Below, piece by piece: positions 8,599 to 17,231 of a stretch of DNA of 38,940 nt; positions within the stretch are counted from its first letter, which is position 1; each line of letters begins with the position of its first letter. Made by a program: the position numbers and the translations under genes. The notes beneath the pieces were generated by a model. That model was not told the DNA's origin. It saw only the letters and a program-made list of their open reading frames with translations, and ran no database searches. This stretch comes from Oscillospiraceae bacterium. Lineage in GTDB: Bacteria > Bacillota > Clostridia > UMGS1810. The DNA is taken from contig JAJXRJ010000018.1 of assembly GCA_021629085.1 (NCBI GenBank), positions 6,813-45,752 of the forward strand, read 5' to 3'.

Positions 8599-9144
8599 AT
8601 GAACCCCATTTTGACATTGGACTTTGCCATTTTAGACGCCATACAGGCCCATCTGCGCTGTGCGTTTTTGGATACGCTTATGCCTGCCATATCCGCATTG
8701 GGCAACGCGGGTATTTTCTGGATTTTGCTCGCACTCACATTTTTGTGCATTCCCAAATTCCGCCGGGCGGGCCTTGACATGGCAGTGGCGCTCATCATTT
8801 GCCTGGTGGTGGGAAACCTCACGCTAAAGCCGCTCATCGCGCGTATCCGGCCGTATGATATTAACACAGCAGTGGAGCTTTTAATCAAAGCGCCGACGGA
8901 TTATTCCTTTCCTTCCGGGCACACCATGTCCTCCTTTGCTGCAGCCACTACACTTTTATATAGACATAAAAAAGCTGGCATTTTGGCTATGATACTGGCA
9001 GCGCTCATCGCGTTTTCCCGCCTGTATTTATATGTGCACTATCCCACCGACGTGCTGTGCGGGTTGGTTTTTGGCGTATTGGCAGGCGTGTTGGCGCATC
9101 TTTGTGTCTCTTATTTTGCAAACAAAAAAGCCGTTTCTAAATGA
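8599..9144 (+). CDS. PAP2-family membrane phosphatase
   Basis: The 181-residue integral membrane protein carries all three PAP2 signature motifs: KPLIARIRP at 77-85, PSGH at 105-108, and SRLYLYVHYPTD with Arg141, His147 and Asp151. These form the lipid-phosphate phosphatase site facing outside the membrane. Substrates in this family include undecaprenyl pyrophosphate and phosphatidylglycerophosphate; the sequence does not separate them. Undecaprenyl carrier recycling would suit the nearby exopolysaccharide locus. The ATG at 8599 follows AAAGG by about 11 bases and lies downstream of the promoter, which rules out longer in-frame starts. The stop codon is inside the terminator hairpin. Confidence 0.9.
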   Translation: MNPILTLDFAILDAIQAHLRCAFLDTLMPAISALGNAGIFWILLALTFLCIPKFRRAGLDMAVALIICLVVGNLTLKPLIARIRPYDINTAVELLIKAPTDYSFPSGHTMSSFAAATTLLYRHKKAGILAMILAALIAFSRLYLYVHYPTDVLCGLVFGVLAGVLAHLCVSYFANKKAVSK

Positions 9145-9156
9145 AACGGCTTTTTT
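9124..9156. terminator. Bidirectional terminator between PAP2 and phoU
   Basis: A 14-bp stem (9124-9137 with 9143-9156) with a 5-base loop starts in six A and ends in six T. It overlaps the PAP2 stop and touches the phoU stop, serving both convergent units. Confidence 0.88.
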
Positions 9157-9810
9157 CTATACGCCATAGTCATGTTCGCCCGTAATGGAAAAAATGACCC
9201 ATTCCGCAATATTCGTAGCATGGTCGCCTATCCGTTCAAAGTATTTGGCAATCATGATAAGATCAATTGCATTTTCACTGTTTTCCGTATCCTCCCGGAT
9301 GAGCGATTCAATTTCGGTTTTTATCTGTTCAAATAAATGATCCACTTTGTCGTCCGCGTCAATCACCCGCGCTGCCATGTCCAAATCCTTTTTTACAAAC
9401 GCTTCAATGCTGTCGTTTACCATGCGGATGGTTGCCTCCGCCATTTGTGGAATGTGCAAAATAAGCGGGTGTTCTTTCCGCTCAATAATCATCACTGCAA
9501 TTTCGGAAATATCCGCCGCATGGTCGCCAATGCGCTCCATGTCGGTAATCATTTTGAGTGCGGAAGAAATCAATCGCAAATCGCGCGCCACCGGCTGCTG
9601 CTGCAATAATAGCTTGAGGCACAAATCTTCAATGTCCTTTTCCGTCCGGTCAATTTCTTCATCTTCACGAATTGTGCTGCGCGCAAGCGCCGCGTCGCGC
9701 TCTGTCATGGCTTTGACGCCGTTGGCAATCGCGGTTTCAATCAGCTTGCCCATTTCAATCAGCTTTTGATTGAGTTCTAAAAGCTGCTCGTCAAAATGTT
9801 TGCGCATCAT
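9157..9810 (-). CDS. phoU: Phosphate transport system regulatory protein PhoU
   Basis: The 217-residue protein has the double three-helix-bundle layout of PhoU. The metal-binding-type motifs DMERIGDHAADISE (about 90-103) and YFERIGDHATNIAEW (about 190-204) each fall in one half. PhoU links the Pst transporter to the PhoR/PhoP kinase system and curbs phosphate uptake under replete conditions. It is the last gene of the pst operon; its ATG overlaps the pstB stop by 4 bases (ATGA), with GGAGG 5-8 bases upstream of two adjacent ATGs. No phoR or phoP lies in the window. Confidence 0.95.
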   Translation of the reverse strand: MMRKHFDEQLLELNQKLIEMGKLIETAIANGVKAMTERDAALARSTIREDEEIDRTEKDIEDLCLKLLLQQQPVARDLRLISSALKMITDMERIGDHAADISEIAVMIIERKEHPLILHIPQMAEATIRMVNDSIEAFVKKDLDMAARVIDADDKVDHLFEQIKTEIESLIREDTENSENAIDLIMIAKYFERIGDHATNIAEWVIFSITGEHDYGV

Positions 9811-10556
9811 CCGAACCTCCCCGTGATATAGTCTTCCGTCCGTTTGTCGCTCGGCATGGAAAACATTTTTTGCGTATCCTTGTATTCAATGACCTCTCCC
9901 AGCAAGAAAAATGCTGTGTTGTCCGATATCCGTGCCGCTTGCTGCATATTATGCGTCACTATAATAATGGAATAATTTTGTTTTAATTCCAGCGCTAAAT
10001 CTTCAATTTTTGACGTAGAGATGGGATCGAGTGCAGAAGTGGGCTCATCCATCAAAAGCACCTCCGGCTCTACCGCCAGCGCACGCGCGATACAAAGCCG
10101 CTGCTGCTGGCCGCCCGACAGCCCCAATGCGTCTTTTTTGAGCCGGTCTTTTACTTCGTCAAAAATTGCCGCTTTTCTAAGCGAGCTCTCCACAATTTCG
10201 TCCAGCTTGGATTTTGCGCGCACGCCATGGGTGCGCGGGCCAAATGCAATATTATCGTAAATGCTCATAGGGAATGGATTGGGCTTTTGGAACACCATCC
10301 CCACCCGCTTGCGCAAGTGGTTGACATCCATATCGCCATAAATATCCTCACCGTCAAGCCGCACGCTCCCGTCAATGCGGCAGCCCTCTACCAAATCATT
10401 CATGCGGTTTAACGTTTTTAAAAAGGTGGATTTCCCGCACCCTGACGGCCCAATAAACGCCGTAATCCGGTTGGGGAAAATATCCATATTGACATTTTTT
10501 AACGCTTGGAATTCCCCGTAATATAGATTGAGATTTTGAATTTCAAATCCCTTCAT
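9807..10556 (-). CDS. pstB: Phosphate ABC transporter ATP-binding protein PstB
   Basis: The 249-residue ABC ATPase has the normal PstB length. Walker A is GPSGCGKST near residues 36-44, the signature LSGGQQQR near 147-154, Walker B VLLMDEP near 167-173, and the switch His in IIIVTHN near 202. The RMNDL segment after Walker A and the MFQKPNPFPMSIYDN block are typical of PstB. It powers phosphate import with PstA and PstC. It overlaps both neighbours by 4 bases, so translation is probably coupled. Confidence 0.97.
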   Translation of the reverse strand: MKGFEIQNLNLYYGEFQALKNVNMDIFPNRITAFIGPSGCGKSTFLKTLNRMNDLVEGCRIDGSVRLDGEDIYGDMDVNHLRKRVGMVFQKPNPFPMSIYDNIAFGPRTHGVRAKSKLDEIVESSLRKAAIFDEVKDRLKKDALGLSGGQQQRLCIARALAVEPEVLLMDEPTSALDPISTSKIEDLALELKQNYSIIIVTHNMQQAARISDNTAFFLLGEVIEYKDTQKMFSMPSDKRTEDYITGRFG

Positions 10557-11380
10557 CTGGTCAACCTCCTTGCCAGCGACGCAGACAGCGTGTTGATACC
10601 CAGTACAAAGATCAACAATATCACTGCCGTTGCATACGCTTCGTTTGTATATAGCCCTTCGCTGGACAGTGCATACATGTGCACTGCAAGCGTCCGGCCT
10701 GACGACATCAGCCCTTTTGGCAGCGCTGTGTCACTTCCCGACGTGTATAACAGCGCCGCGGTTTCTCCAACAATTCGCCCAACGGACAAAATAACGCCCG
10801 CCAAAATACCCGGGACTGCCGAGGGAAGGACTGCCCGAAAAACCGTCCTGAGCTTGCCCGCCCCCAGGCCAAAACTGGCCTCACGGTAAGCGTCTGGCAC
10901 TGCTTTTAACGCCTCTTCCGTCGTCCGCATAATGACCGGCAAAATCATCACCGCCAAAGTGAGCGCGCCGGCAAGTATGGAATAACCAAATTTTAAATAG
11001 GTTACAAAGAGCAGCATGCCGAACAATCCGTATACAATGGACGGTATCCCCGAAAGCGTTTCAGTGGTGACGCGAATCAGCTTTACCAGCTTGCTGCCGC
11101 GCTTTGAATATTCTACCAGATAAATGGCAGAACCAATGCCGAGCGGCGCGGCAATTACCAGTGAACACAGTGCAATGATGACGGTGTTTATAATAGACGG
11201 CAGCATGGACACATTTTCCGTGTTATACTGCAGGGCAAACAAAGATGGTTTTAAATGCGGCACGCCTTTTACCAAAATATAGCCTATCAAAAACAACAGG
11301 ATCGCTGCAACCAGTACAGAGGAGAGATGTACCACCAATTTTATCAGGAAAGACCCCGGGTGTTTTCGCACGTACTTCAT
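10553..11380 (-). CDS. pstA: Phosphate ABC transporter permease PstA
   Basis: The 275-residue protein has about six membrane helices and the BPD-transporter-inner-membrane domain. Its coupling-loop region contains EALKAVPDAYREASFGLGAGKLRTVFRAVLPSA, the EAA motif that contacts PstB. It forms the membrane channel with PstC. Order and 4-base overlaps with pstC and pstB fit a single transcript. Confidence 0.95.
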   Translation of the reverse strand: MKYVRKHPGSFLIKLVVHLSSVLVAAILLFLIGYILVKGVPHLKPSLFALQYNTENVSMLPSIINTVIIALCSLVIAAPLGIGSAIYLVEYSKRGSKLVKLIRVTTETLSGIPSIVYGLFGMLLFVTYLKFGYSILAGALTLAVMILPVIMRTTEEALKAVPDAYREASFGLGAGKLRTVFRAVLPSAVPGILAGVILSVGRIVGETAALLYTSGSDTALPKGLMSSGRTLAVHMYALSSEGLYTNEAYATAVILLIFVLGINTLSASLARRLTR

Positions 11381-12234
11381 CGTTCACGCCCCCTTTTTAA
11401 CCGCAAAAACAACAGATTGATGAGCATGACAAATAGAAACAGCACCACGCCTACTGCAATGAGCACCTCACGGTGCAGTTCAGCTGCATAGGTCATTTCC
11501 ATCACAATGTTGGCGGTTAAGGTGCGGACGCCTTTTAGTATGCCGCTTGGCATACGCGCCTGATTGCCCGCCACCATCACCACTGCCATTGTCTCGCCAA
11601 TTGCCCGGCCTACGCCCAATACCACCGCTGCAAAAATGCCAGACTTGGCAGCAGGCAAGACAGCGCAAAACACACTCCGTTCATGGGTAGCGCCCAGCGC
11701 TAACGCCCCTTCGTAATAGCTTTCAGGCACACTGCGGATGGCGGATTCACTCACGCCGATGATGGTAGGCAAAATCATAATGCCAAGCAATATGGATGCT
11801 GTGAGAATGCTGCTGCCATCTCCGCCAAACACATCTGCCACAAATGGAACGATGACTACCATCCCAAAAAAGCCATAGACAATGGATGGAATACCTGCTA
11901 AAAGCTCAGTTGCAGGCTTTAACACCCGGTATAGCCGTTTGGGGCAGTATTTTGCCATATACACTGCAGCAAGAAGCCCCAAAGGCACACCAATCACAAT
12001 TGCCCCCGCTGTGACATAAACGCTTCCCAAAATCATTGGAAGAATGCCAAAGGAAGGCGGGACGTCGGTGGGCGCCCAATTGGTGCCGCCTAAAAATTCG
12101 GCCACTCCCACTTTAAACACTGCGGGCAGTCCATTGGCAAACAAAAAGATACAAATGAGCAACACCGCGGCCACAGAAGTCAGAGCGGCAATAAAGAACA
12201 GGCCCTGGAACGCTTTTTCTTTACCGCTTCTCAT
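11377..12234 (-). CDS. pstC: Phosphate ABC transporter permease PstC
   Basis: The 285-residue permease partner of PstA has an N-terminal membrane helix (FFIAALTSVAAVLLICIFLFANG) and five further helices. The EAA loop is ESAIRSVPESYYEGALALGATHERSVFCAVLPAA. Its start lies 67 bases after the pstS stop, with GGGGG upstream of the ATG. The hairpin in that gap may reduce its expression relative to pstS. Confidence 0.95.
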   Translation of the reverse strand: MRSGKEKAFQGLFFIAALTSVAAVLLICIFLFANGLPAVFKVGVAEFLGGTNWAPTDVPPSFGILPMILGSVYVTAGAIVIGVPLGLLAAVYMAKYCPKRLYRVLKPATELLAGIPSIVYGFFGMVVIVPFVADVFGGDGSSILTASILLGIMILPTIIGVSESAIRSVPESYYEGALALGATHERSVFCAVLPAAKSGIFAAVVLGVGRAIGETMAVVMVAGNQARMPSGILKGVRTLTANIVMEMTYAAELHREVLIAVGVVLFLFVMLINLLFLRLKRGRER

Positions 12235-12258
12235 TTGGTTTCCCCCTTCTTAACAATT

Positions 12259-12286
12259 GGGCGCAGAAACCATTTGTTCTGCACCC
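12259..12286 (-). promoter_or_regulatory. Hairpin between pstS and pstC
   Basis: A 10-bp stem with one G-U pair (12259-12268 with 12277-12286) and an 8-base loop lies in the pstS-pstC gap. No run of U follows, so it is more likely an mRNA stabiliser or partial attenuator that raises pstS above the permease genes than a full terminator. Confidence 0.5.
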
Positions 12287-12301
12287 AAAGCCTTATCTTG
12301 T

Positions 12302-13189
12302 TTACTGCACCGCATCCCATGTAGTGGTTTTTCCGGTGTAAATGTCCTTGATTTGCGAAACCGACAGCTCGTCTACTGCATTTTTCGGGTTGACAATTAC
12401 TGCAATGCCGTCTAATGCAATTTGAATTTCAGAAAGCGCAGCCTTTTCGTTATCAGTCAGCGCCCGGCTTGCCATACCAATGTCGCACACACCGTCTGTT
12501 GCAGCTGTAATTCCCGAGCTTGAATCCGTCATCTGGATTTCTATCTGTACGCCACTGTTTTTGGCAATGTACGCCTCTTTGAGCTTTTCCATCACTGGCG
12601 TCACAGAGGACGAACCCGCCACCACCAGCTTGCCCGACTGGTTGCCGCCCGCATAGTCCGGCGCTGCATCGTCAATGGCAATATATCCGTCTAATACCAC
12701 TGCCTGCCCTTCTTTACTCAAAATGAAAGAGATAAAATCGTTTGCAAGATCACTCACATCCTCTTTCACTGCTATGTTAAACGGCCGGGCCAGCTGATAT
12801 GTACCATTTTTGACATTTTCTGGTGTCGCCTGTACGCCGTCAATGTTAAGCGCTTTGACCGAATCGGACAGCGATCCCATGGACACATAACCGATTGCAT
12901 TTTCATTGCTGGATACACTGGTGAGCACCACATCGGTTTTACTCACAACCTGTGCTTCTTTTGTCGTTTTATCCGATTTGCTCCCGTCTGCGCCCTTTTC
13001 CTCCACGCCGGTCAGTTCAATAAACGCCGAGCGGGTACCACTGCCGTCCTCACGCGATATCACCGTGATGGGCGCATCTTGTTTTGCCTCTGTTCCATCT
13101 GTACCCGTAGGGGCCGCCTGGTTGCCACAACCGGTTACCATCAATGCCAAAGCCGTTATACCTGCAAATAAAACTGTATTTTTTCTCAT
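12302..13189 (-). CDS. pstS: Phosphate-binding lipoprotein PstS, apparently circularly permuted
   Basis: The 295-residue protein has a lipoprotein signal (LALMVTGC, Cys21). The mature part reads in an unusual order. The block that normally forms the second half of PstS comes first: ITVISREDGSGTRSAFIEL at 41-59, NENAIGYVSMGSL near 95-107, and the C-terminal-type RPFNIAVKEDVSDLANDFISFILSKEGQ at 135-162. After a short linker comes the block that normally opens the mature protein: GKLVVAGSSSVTPVMEKL at 186-203, QMTDSSSGI, CDIGMASRAL and IALDGIAVIVNPKNAVDELS at 257-276, ending at TGKTTTWDAVQ. All usual blocks are present, so binding should be preserved. It heads pstSCAB-phoU. Confidence 0.92.
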   Translation of the reverse strand: MRKNTVLFAGITALALMVTGCGNQAAPTGTDGTEAKQDAPITVISREDGSGTRSAFIELTGVEEKGADGSKSDKTTKEAQVVSKTDVVLTSVSSNENAIGYVSMGSLSDSVKALNIDGVQATPENVKNGTYQLARPFNIAVKEDVSDLANDFISFILSKEGQAVVLDGYIAIDDAAPDYAGGNQSGKLVVAGSSSVTPVMEKLKEAYIAKNSGVQIEIQMTDSSSGITAATDGVCDIGMASRALTDNEKAALSEIQIALDGIAVIVNPKNAVDELSVSQIKDIYTGKTTTWDAVQ

Positions 13190-13213
13190 TTTTATAATTC
13201 CTCCTTACCTTTA

Positions 13214-13230
13214 TTTACATTTAGTTTACA
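13214..13230. promoter_or_regulatory. Possible PhoP half-site pair upstream of pstS
   Basis: Two TTTACA hexamers (13214-13219 and 13225-13230) are spaced by 5 bp, an 11-bp period like Gram-positive Pho boxes. The second overlaps an inverted repeat TTACAAG-GCG-CTTGTAA (13226-13242). Confidence 0.35.
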
Positions 13231-13259
13231 AGGCGCTTGTAAAAAGCAAACCGCACAAA

Positions 13260-13286
13260 TGAAAAAAGAATGTAAATTCTACGTAA
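13260..13286 (-). promoter_or_regulatory. Possible Pho box for pstS
   Basis: Read on the minus strand, TTACGT, TTTACA and TTTTCA follow each other with 4- and 5-base gaps, giving the 10-11 bp period expected of PhoP direct repeats. It lies about 70-100 bases before the pstS ATG. No convincing -10 was found, so the call rests on spacing alone. Confidence 0.35.
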
Positions 13287-13328
13287 TGTTGCTGCAAGTA
13301 TATATGAGGATATGTACAGCTGGATTTA

Positions 13329-13357
13329 TTGACAAAACAACAAATTTTCACTATAAT
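13329..13357 (+). promoter_or_regulatory. Perfect consensus promoter of the plus-strand exopolysaccharide operon
   Basis: TTGACA (13329-13334), 17 bp, TATAAT (13352-13357): exact housekeeping consensus about 40 bases before the start codon. Confidence 0.88.
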
Positions 13358-13398
13358 AATTATCGTAACATACATCATTGCAGAAAGGGGGATAAAGC

Positions 13399-14805
13399 AT
13401 GAATATCAAACTACATAGAAATCCTTTGTTCGACGTTTTAATTATACTTTGTGATATTGCCGCTGTCTTTGTCTCCTATCTAATTACGCGGTCAGTGTTA
13501 AACACAATTTTAGATGCCGGTGAACTGGATGTTTATCTGCTTGCACTGTTTACCGGGCTTTTGCTGTTTATGTTTTTTTCCTATGAAATGTATACCAAGG
13601 TCATCCGCAATAAATATGAACTGTGCCTTTCGGTTGGCCTGTCAGTGATTGTGGCGGACGCTGTGGTGTTTGTTGTAAAGAGCATTGCGCATCTTCCACA
13701 TGTGTCCGATTTATATTTTCTTCTCATGCCGGTTGTTTTGATTGTCATTCTCATGGTGTCTAAACTGGTTGTTTTAGTGCTGGTAAAGAAATTTGAGGGC
13801 GTTTCCAAACTCTTGGTGATTGAATCCAAAGATGTAGAAAACAATCTTGCCCGAAAGGTGAAATATTCTTATCTTGACCTCTACGAAGCATGGTATTTGA
13901 TGATTGACGTTAATGACCAGCAAGAAATTGACGACCTCATCAACCGGAAATTTGACGATTACGCCAGCATTTTTATCTCGCCCTCTATTCCTGATACATT
14001 GCGGGATTTGCTCATTTCCCGCGCGGTGAGTAAGGGTATGGGCATTTATATTTTGCCGGATCTATACAATATCAATGTGATGAACAGCGAGGTTGTGCAG
14101 TTTGATGACACGCCTGCACTGCGCATTTCTGCATATGGGCTCACCAAGTTAGAACGGGTGTTTAAACGCATGTTCGACATTTTGGTTGCTTCCATTGCCA
14201 TTCTTATTACCTCTCCTGTCATGCTTGTCTGTGCCGCTGCCATCAAGCTGGATTCCAAAGGCCCGGTTATTTACAAGCAGGAGCGGCTTACCATTCATCA
14301 AAAGCCATTTTACATCCGCAAATTCCGCACCATGCGAAACGATGCGGAAAAGGAAACCGGTGCGGTGCTTTCCGTGAACAATGACCCGCGTATCACCCGT
14401 GTGGGCAAGGTGCTCCGGCAGTTCCGGCTCGATGAGCTCCCGCAGTTTTTTAACATTTTAAGTGGCAGTATGTCCATTGTGGGACCACGGCCCGAGCGCC
14501 CGGAATTTATCCGGCAGTTTTTACAAGACATTCCAAACTATGACAAGCGTTTTTTTGCCAAAGCGGGATTGACCGGCCTGGCACAGGTGTATGCCAAATA
14601 TGAAACTACGCCCAAAGACAAGCTGTTGTTTGACATCCTCTACATCCGAGACTATTCCTTTTGGCTGGATATCAAGCTGGTGCTGCTCACATTAAAAATC
14701 ATCTTTATTAAAGAAAGCTCCGATGGCGTAAAGCCCATTCCCGACTATAGCAAACAGGCTGAAACCGCTGCAAATCATCCCACAAATACAGGGGTCTCAT
14801 CATGA
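13399..14805 (+). CDS. Polyprenyl phosphoglycosyl transferase initiating exopolysaccharide synthesis
   Basis: The 468-residue protein has the WcaJ/WbaP/CpsE layout. Four membrane helices span residues 10-140, a soluble linker follows, and a further hydrophobic helix near 260-280 anchors the catalytic domain (RVFKRMFDILVASIAIL). The C-terminal bacterial sugar transferase domain shows GPVIYKQERL, FYIRKFRTM, the catalytic Asp-Glu pair in FRLDELPQFFNIL, SIVGPRPERPEF, and GLTGLAQV. It should move a sugar phosphate from a nucleotide sugar onto undecaprenyl phosphate, the first step of the repeat unit. AGAAAGGGGG lies upstream of the ATG, and the stop overlaps the flippase ATG by 4 bases. Confidence 0.93.
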   Translation: MNIKLHRNPLFDVLIILCDIAAVFVSYLITRSVLNTILDAGELDVYLLALFTGLLLFMFFSYEMYTKVIRNKYELCLSVGLSVIVADAVVFVVKSIAHLPHVSDLYFLLMPVVLIVILMVSKLVVLVLVKKFEGVSKLLVIESKDVENNLARKVKYSYLDLYEAWYLMIDVNDQQEIDDLINRKFDDYASIFISPSIPDTLRDLLISRAVSKGMGIYILPDLYNINVMNSEVVQFDDTPALRISAYGLTKLERVFKRMFDILVASIAILITSPVMLVCAAAIKLDSKGPVIYKQERLTIHQKPFYIRKFRTMRNDAEKETGAVLSVNNDPRITRVGKVLRQFRLDELPQFFNILSGSMSIVGPRPERPEFIRQFLQDIPNYDKRFFAKAGLTGLAQVYAKYETTPKDKLLFDILYIRDYSFWLDIKLVLLTLKIIFIKESSDGVKPIPDYSKQAETAANHPTNTGVSS

Positions 14806-16310
14806 AAAAGGAGTCTGCCTTAAATCTTAGCATAAATATTTTGAGCTTCGCCCTGTCCATGGGGCTCTCGTTTTGGATTACCCCCTTTATCGTCCATTCC
14901 CTTGGCGAAGCAAGCTACAGCTTTGTGCCTACCACCTATCAAATTGTCAGCTATATGTCGGTCATCACGGTTTCTGTCACCGCCATCAGCGGACGTTTTT
15001 TTACCATTTCCAAAACGCGCGGTGACCAGCAAACGGCACAGGCCTATTTTTCCTCCACACTGGCGGCAACACTGCTTTTAAGTGCAGTGCTGCTCATTCC
15101 GCTTGCGCTGTCCAATTTATTTCTCCATCAAATTTTAAACATTCCGCCTGCACTGCTTTCCCAGGTGCGGCTGGCACACGGTATTGCATGCGCAGTGTTT
15201 CTTGTAACTTTTTTCACCGCAAGCTTCAACATTGCGCCGTTTGCGGCAAACAAGCTGTATCTGACCGGCAGTATCAACATTGTACAAACTGTGGTGCGCA
15301 CTTTTGCCACTTTTGTCGTCTGTGTGGCGTTTGTGCCCAGCATTCCGCTTGTCATGCTGTGCTATCTTGTGGCGGCCGTTTGTATGCTGGCTCTTAGCGT
15401 AGTTGTCTTTAAACGGCTAGAGCCCACGGTGAAAATCACGCCGCGCGGCGCAACCAAAACCAAAGAGATGCTGTCTTCCGGCATGTGGGCGTCGCTGAGC
15501 GAAATTGGCGTCATCTTGTTTTTACAAATTGATTTGTTTGTGGCAAACCGCACGCTCTCACCGTTTGACGCTGGGCAATATGCGGTAGTGCTGCAGCTCC
15601 CTACCCTGCTGCGTTCATTTGCATCGGCGGTCACTTCCATTTTTACGCCTGTTGTAGTTTCACTCTATGCGCAAAAAAAGATAACCCAAACCATTTCATA
15701 CATCAACCGCGCTGTGAAATATACCGGCCTTTTGCTGTCGCTGCCTATCGGCATTCTCTGTGGATTGGGTGCCACCTTTTTAAGTCTGTGGATTGGGCCG
15801 TCATACCGCTCTCAGCAAATGATTTTGGCCGTGCTCACTTTGCATTTGGCCATCAATTTGCCGGTGCAGATTATCATGTCTATCCAGACCGCACAAAATA
15901 AGCTCAAAATTCCCGCGTTTGCAACTGTCATTTTGGGCGCGTTAAACTTTGCCGCAGCATATGTTCTTGCCGGCCCATGCAAGATGGGGGCGCTTGGCAT
16001 TGCAATCTCCGGCAGTGTTGTACTCACATTAAAAAATTTGGTATTCACCCCGCTCTATGCCGCACACATCACGAATCAGCCGTGGTATGCCTATCTGCCC
16101 GGCATTTTAAAACCGCTCTTTTCCACTGCAGCGGTGGCAGCCTTATGCCTGTATTTGCAGAGCGCACTACACATAGAACACTTTTTCTCGTTTTTTGGCG
16201 TGTGCATTGTGGTTAGTGTGATCTATTTTGCCGCAGTGTGGCTTTTTTTGCTCGAAAAGCAGGAGCGGCAAAGCTGCCTGGCATTTTTAAAAGAAAGGGT
16301 GGGAAAATAA
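14802..16310 (+). CDS. Wzx-type polysaccharide flippase
   Basis: The 502-residue protein has about twelve to fourteen hydrophobic helices spread evenly along its length, typical of the MOP/PST exporter superfamily (SINILSFALSMGLSFWITPFIVHSLGEASY at the start). It should flip the undecaprenyl-linked repeat unit outward for polymerisation by the Wzy at 25204-26418. It overlaps the preceding transferase gene (ATGA) and its TAA abuts the ATG of the next gene, so the three plus-strand genes are one operon. Confidence 0.88.
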   Translation: MKKESALNLSINILSFALSMGLSFWITPFIVHSLGEASYSFVPTTYQIVSYMSVITVSVTAISGRFFTISKTRGDQQTAQAYFSSTLAATLLLSAVLLIPLALSNLFLHQILNIPPALLSQVRLAHGIACAVFLVTFFTASFNIAPFAANKLYLTGSINIVQTVVRTFATFVVCVAFVPSIPLVMLCYLVAAVCMLALSVVVFKRLEPTVKITPRGATKTKEMLSSGMWASLSEIGVILFLQIDLFVANRTLSPFDAGQYAVVLQLPTLLRSFASAVTSIFTPVVVSLYAQKKITQTISYINRAVKYTGLLLSLPIGILCGLGATFLSLWIGPSYRSQQMILAVLTLHLAINLPVQIIMSIQTAQNKLKIPAFATVILGALNFAAAYVLAGPCKMGALGIAISGSVVLTLKNLVFTPLYAAHITNQPWYAYLPGILKPLFSTAAVAALCLYLQSALHIEHFFSFFGVCIVVSVIYFAAVWLFLLEKQERQSCLAFLKERVGK

Positions 16311-17108
16311 ATGGTTTCCGCGATTATTCCTGCGTATAACTGCGAAAAATATATCAGGGAAAGCGTTGACAGCCTGCTTGCGCAAAGCTTTTTGGACATG
16401 GAAATCATTGTGGTGGACGATGGCTCCACCGATGGGACAAACGCGATTTTAAAGCAATACGGCAGCCGCATCCGGCTGTTCGAAAAGAAAAACGGCGGTG
16501 CAGCATCTGCGCGCAACCTGGGACTTTTGCATGCAGCGGGCAAATATGTGCTGTTTTTGGACGCGGATGACTATCTTGAGCCAAGCTGTGTAGCAACCGC
16601 CGTCCAACTGGCAGAAGAAAAAAAGGTGGACATCGTCCGCTATGGCTATGTCTTTGAATTTCCAAACGGTGTAAAAAAATGGGAGCAAAATAATTTCCCG
16701 GACGGTTTGTTTGTGGAAAAATCGGAATTTCCCCGCTATGTTTATCAAAAAATGCTCTCAGGCATTACGTTTAACATGGCCGCACGCAATCTGTTCCGCC
16801 GCGAAATCCTTTCCGGCATCACTTTTCGTGAAGACATGAAAACTGCCGAGGACGCCGCTTTTTGCATAGAGGCATTTACACGCGCACAAAGCTTTTTCAA
16901 CCTTTCCGCCCCCTTTTTGCACTATCGTATGACGGGCGAGGGCCTGACCGGAAGCGGCCTTTGCATATTGGAAAAATATAAATACAACTGGATGCTGTCC
17001 AACATATTAGTAAAAAAGCTAAAAGCGTGGAACATGGACACGCCGGCAAACCGTCTAAAAGCATATTTCCGGCTGGTGTCCATCACGATTGAAAAATTAA
17101 AGCGATAA
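16311..17108 (+). CDS. Family 2 glycosyltransferase
   Basis: The 265-residue GT-A fold enzyme opens with MVSAIIPAYNCEKYIRESVDSLLAQS, has the nucleotide-binding VVDDGSTDGT, and the DxD-type motif FLDADDYLEP near residues 82-91. The N-terminal half is complete; the C-terminal part is shorter than in many relatives. It should add one sugar to the lipid-linked repeat unit on the inner face of the membrane. GAAAGGGTGGGA in the end of the flippase gene serves as ribosome site. Donor and acceptor are unknown. Confidence 0.9.
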   Translation: MVSAIIPAYNCEKYIRESVDSLLAQSFLDMEIIVVDDGSTDGTNAILKQYGSRIRLFEKKNGGAASARNLGLLHAAGKYVLFLDADDYLEPSCVATAVQLAEEKKVDIVRYGYVFEFPNGVKKWEQNNFPDGLFVEKSEFPRYVYQKMLSGITFNMAARNLFRREILSGITFREDMKTAEDAAFCIEAFTRAQSFFNLSAPFLHYRMTGEGLTGSGLCILEKYKYNWMLSNILVKKLKAWNMDTPANRLKAYFRLVSITIEKLKR

Positions 17109-17112
17109 AAAT

Positions 17113-17131
17113 AAAGCCCACGTTGGGCTTT
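17113..17131. terminator. Terminator between the converging exopolysaccharide operons
   Basis: AAAGCCCA (17113-17120) pairs with TGGGCTTT (17124-17131) around a 3-base loop. T-rich tracts on both sides allow use by both operons, though it lies 100 bases past the end of the minus-strand operon. Confidence 0.7.
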
Positions 17132-17231
17132 TCTATTTGCCGCAAGCCTGTCCCAGCAGTAAAAAAGCGGGCATCTCTGGGATCAGCGCATCCATCCCGT
17201 CTTTTTTGGTCTCAATGCGCATTTAAAATCA

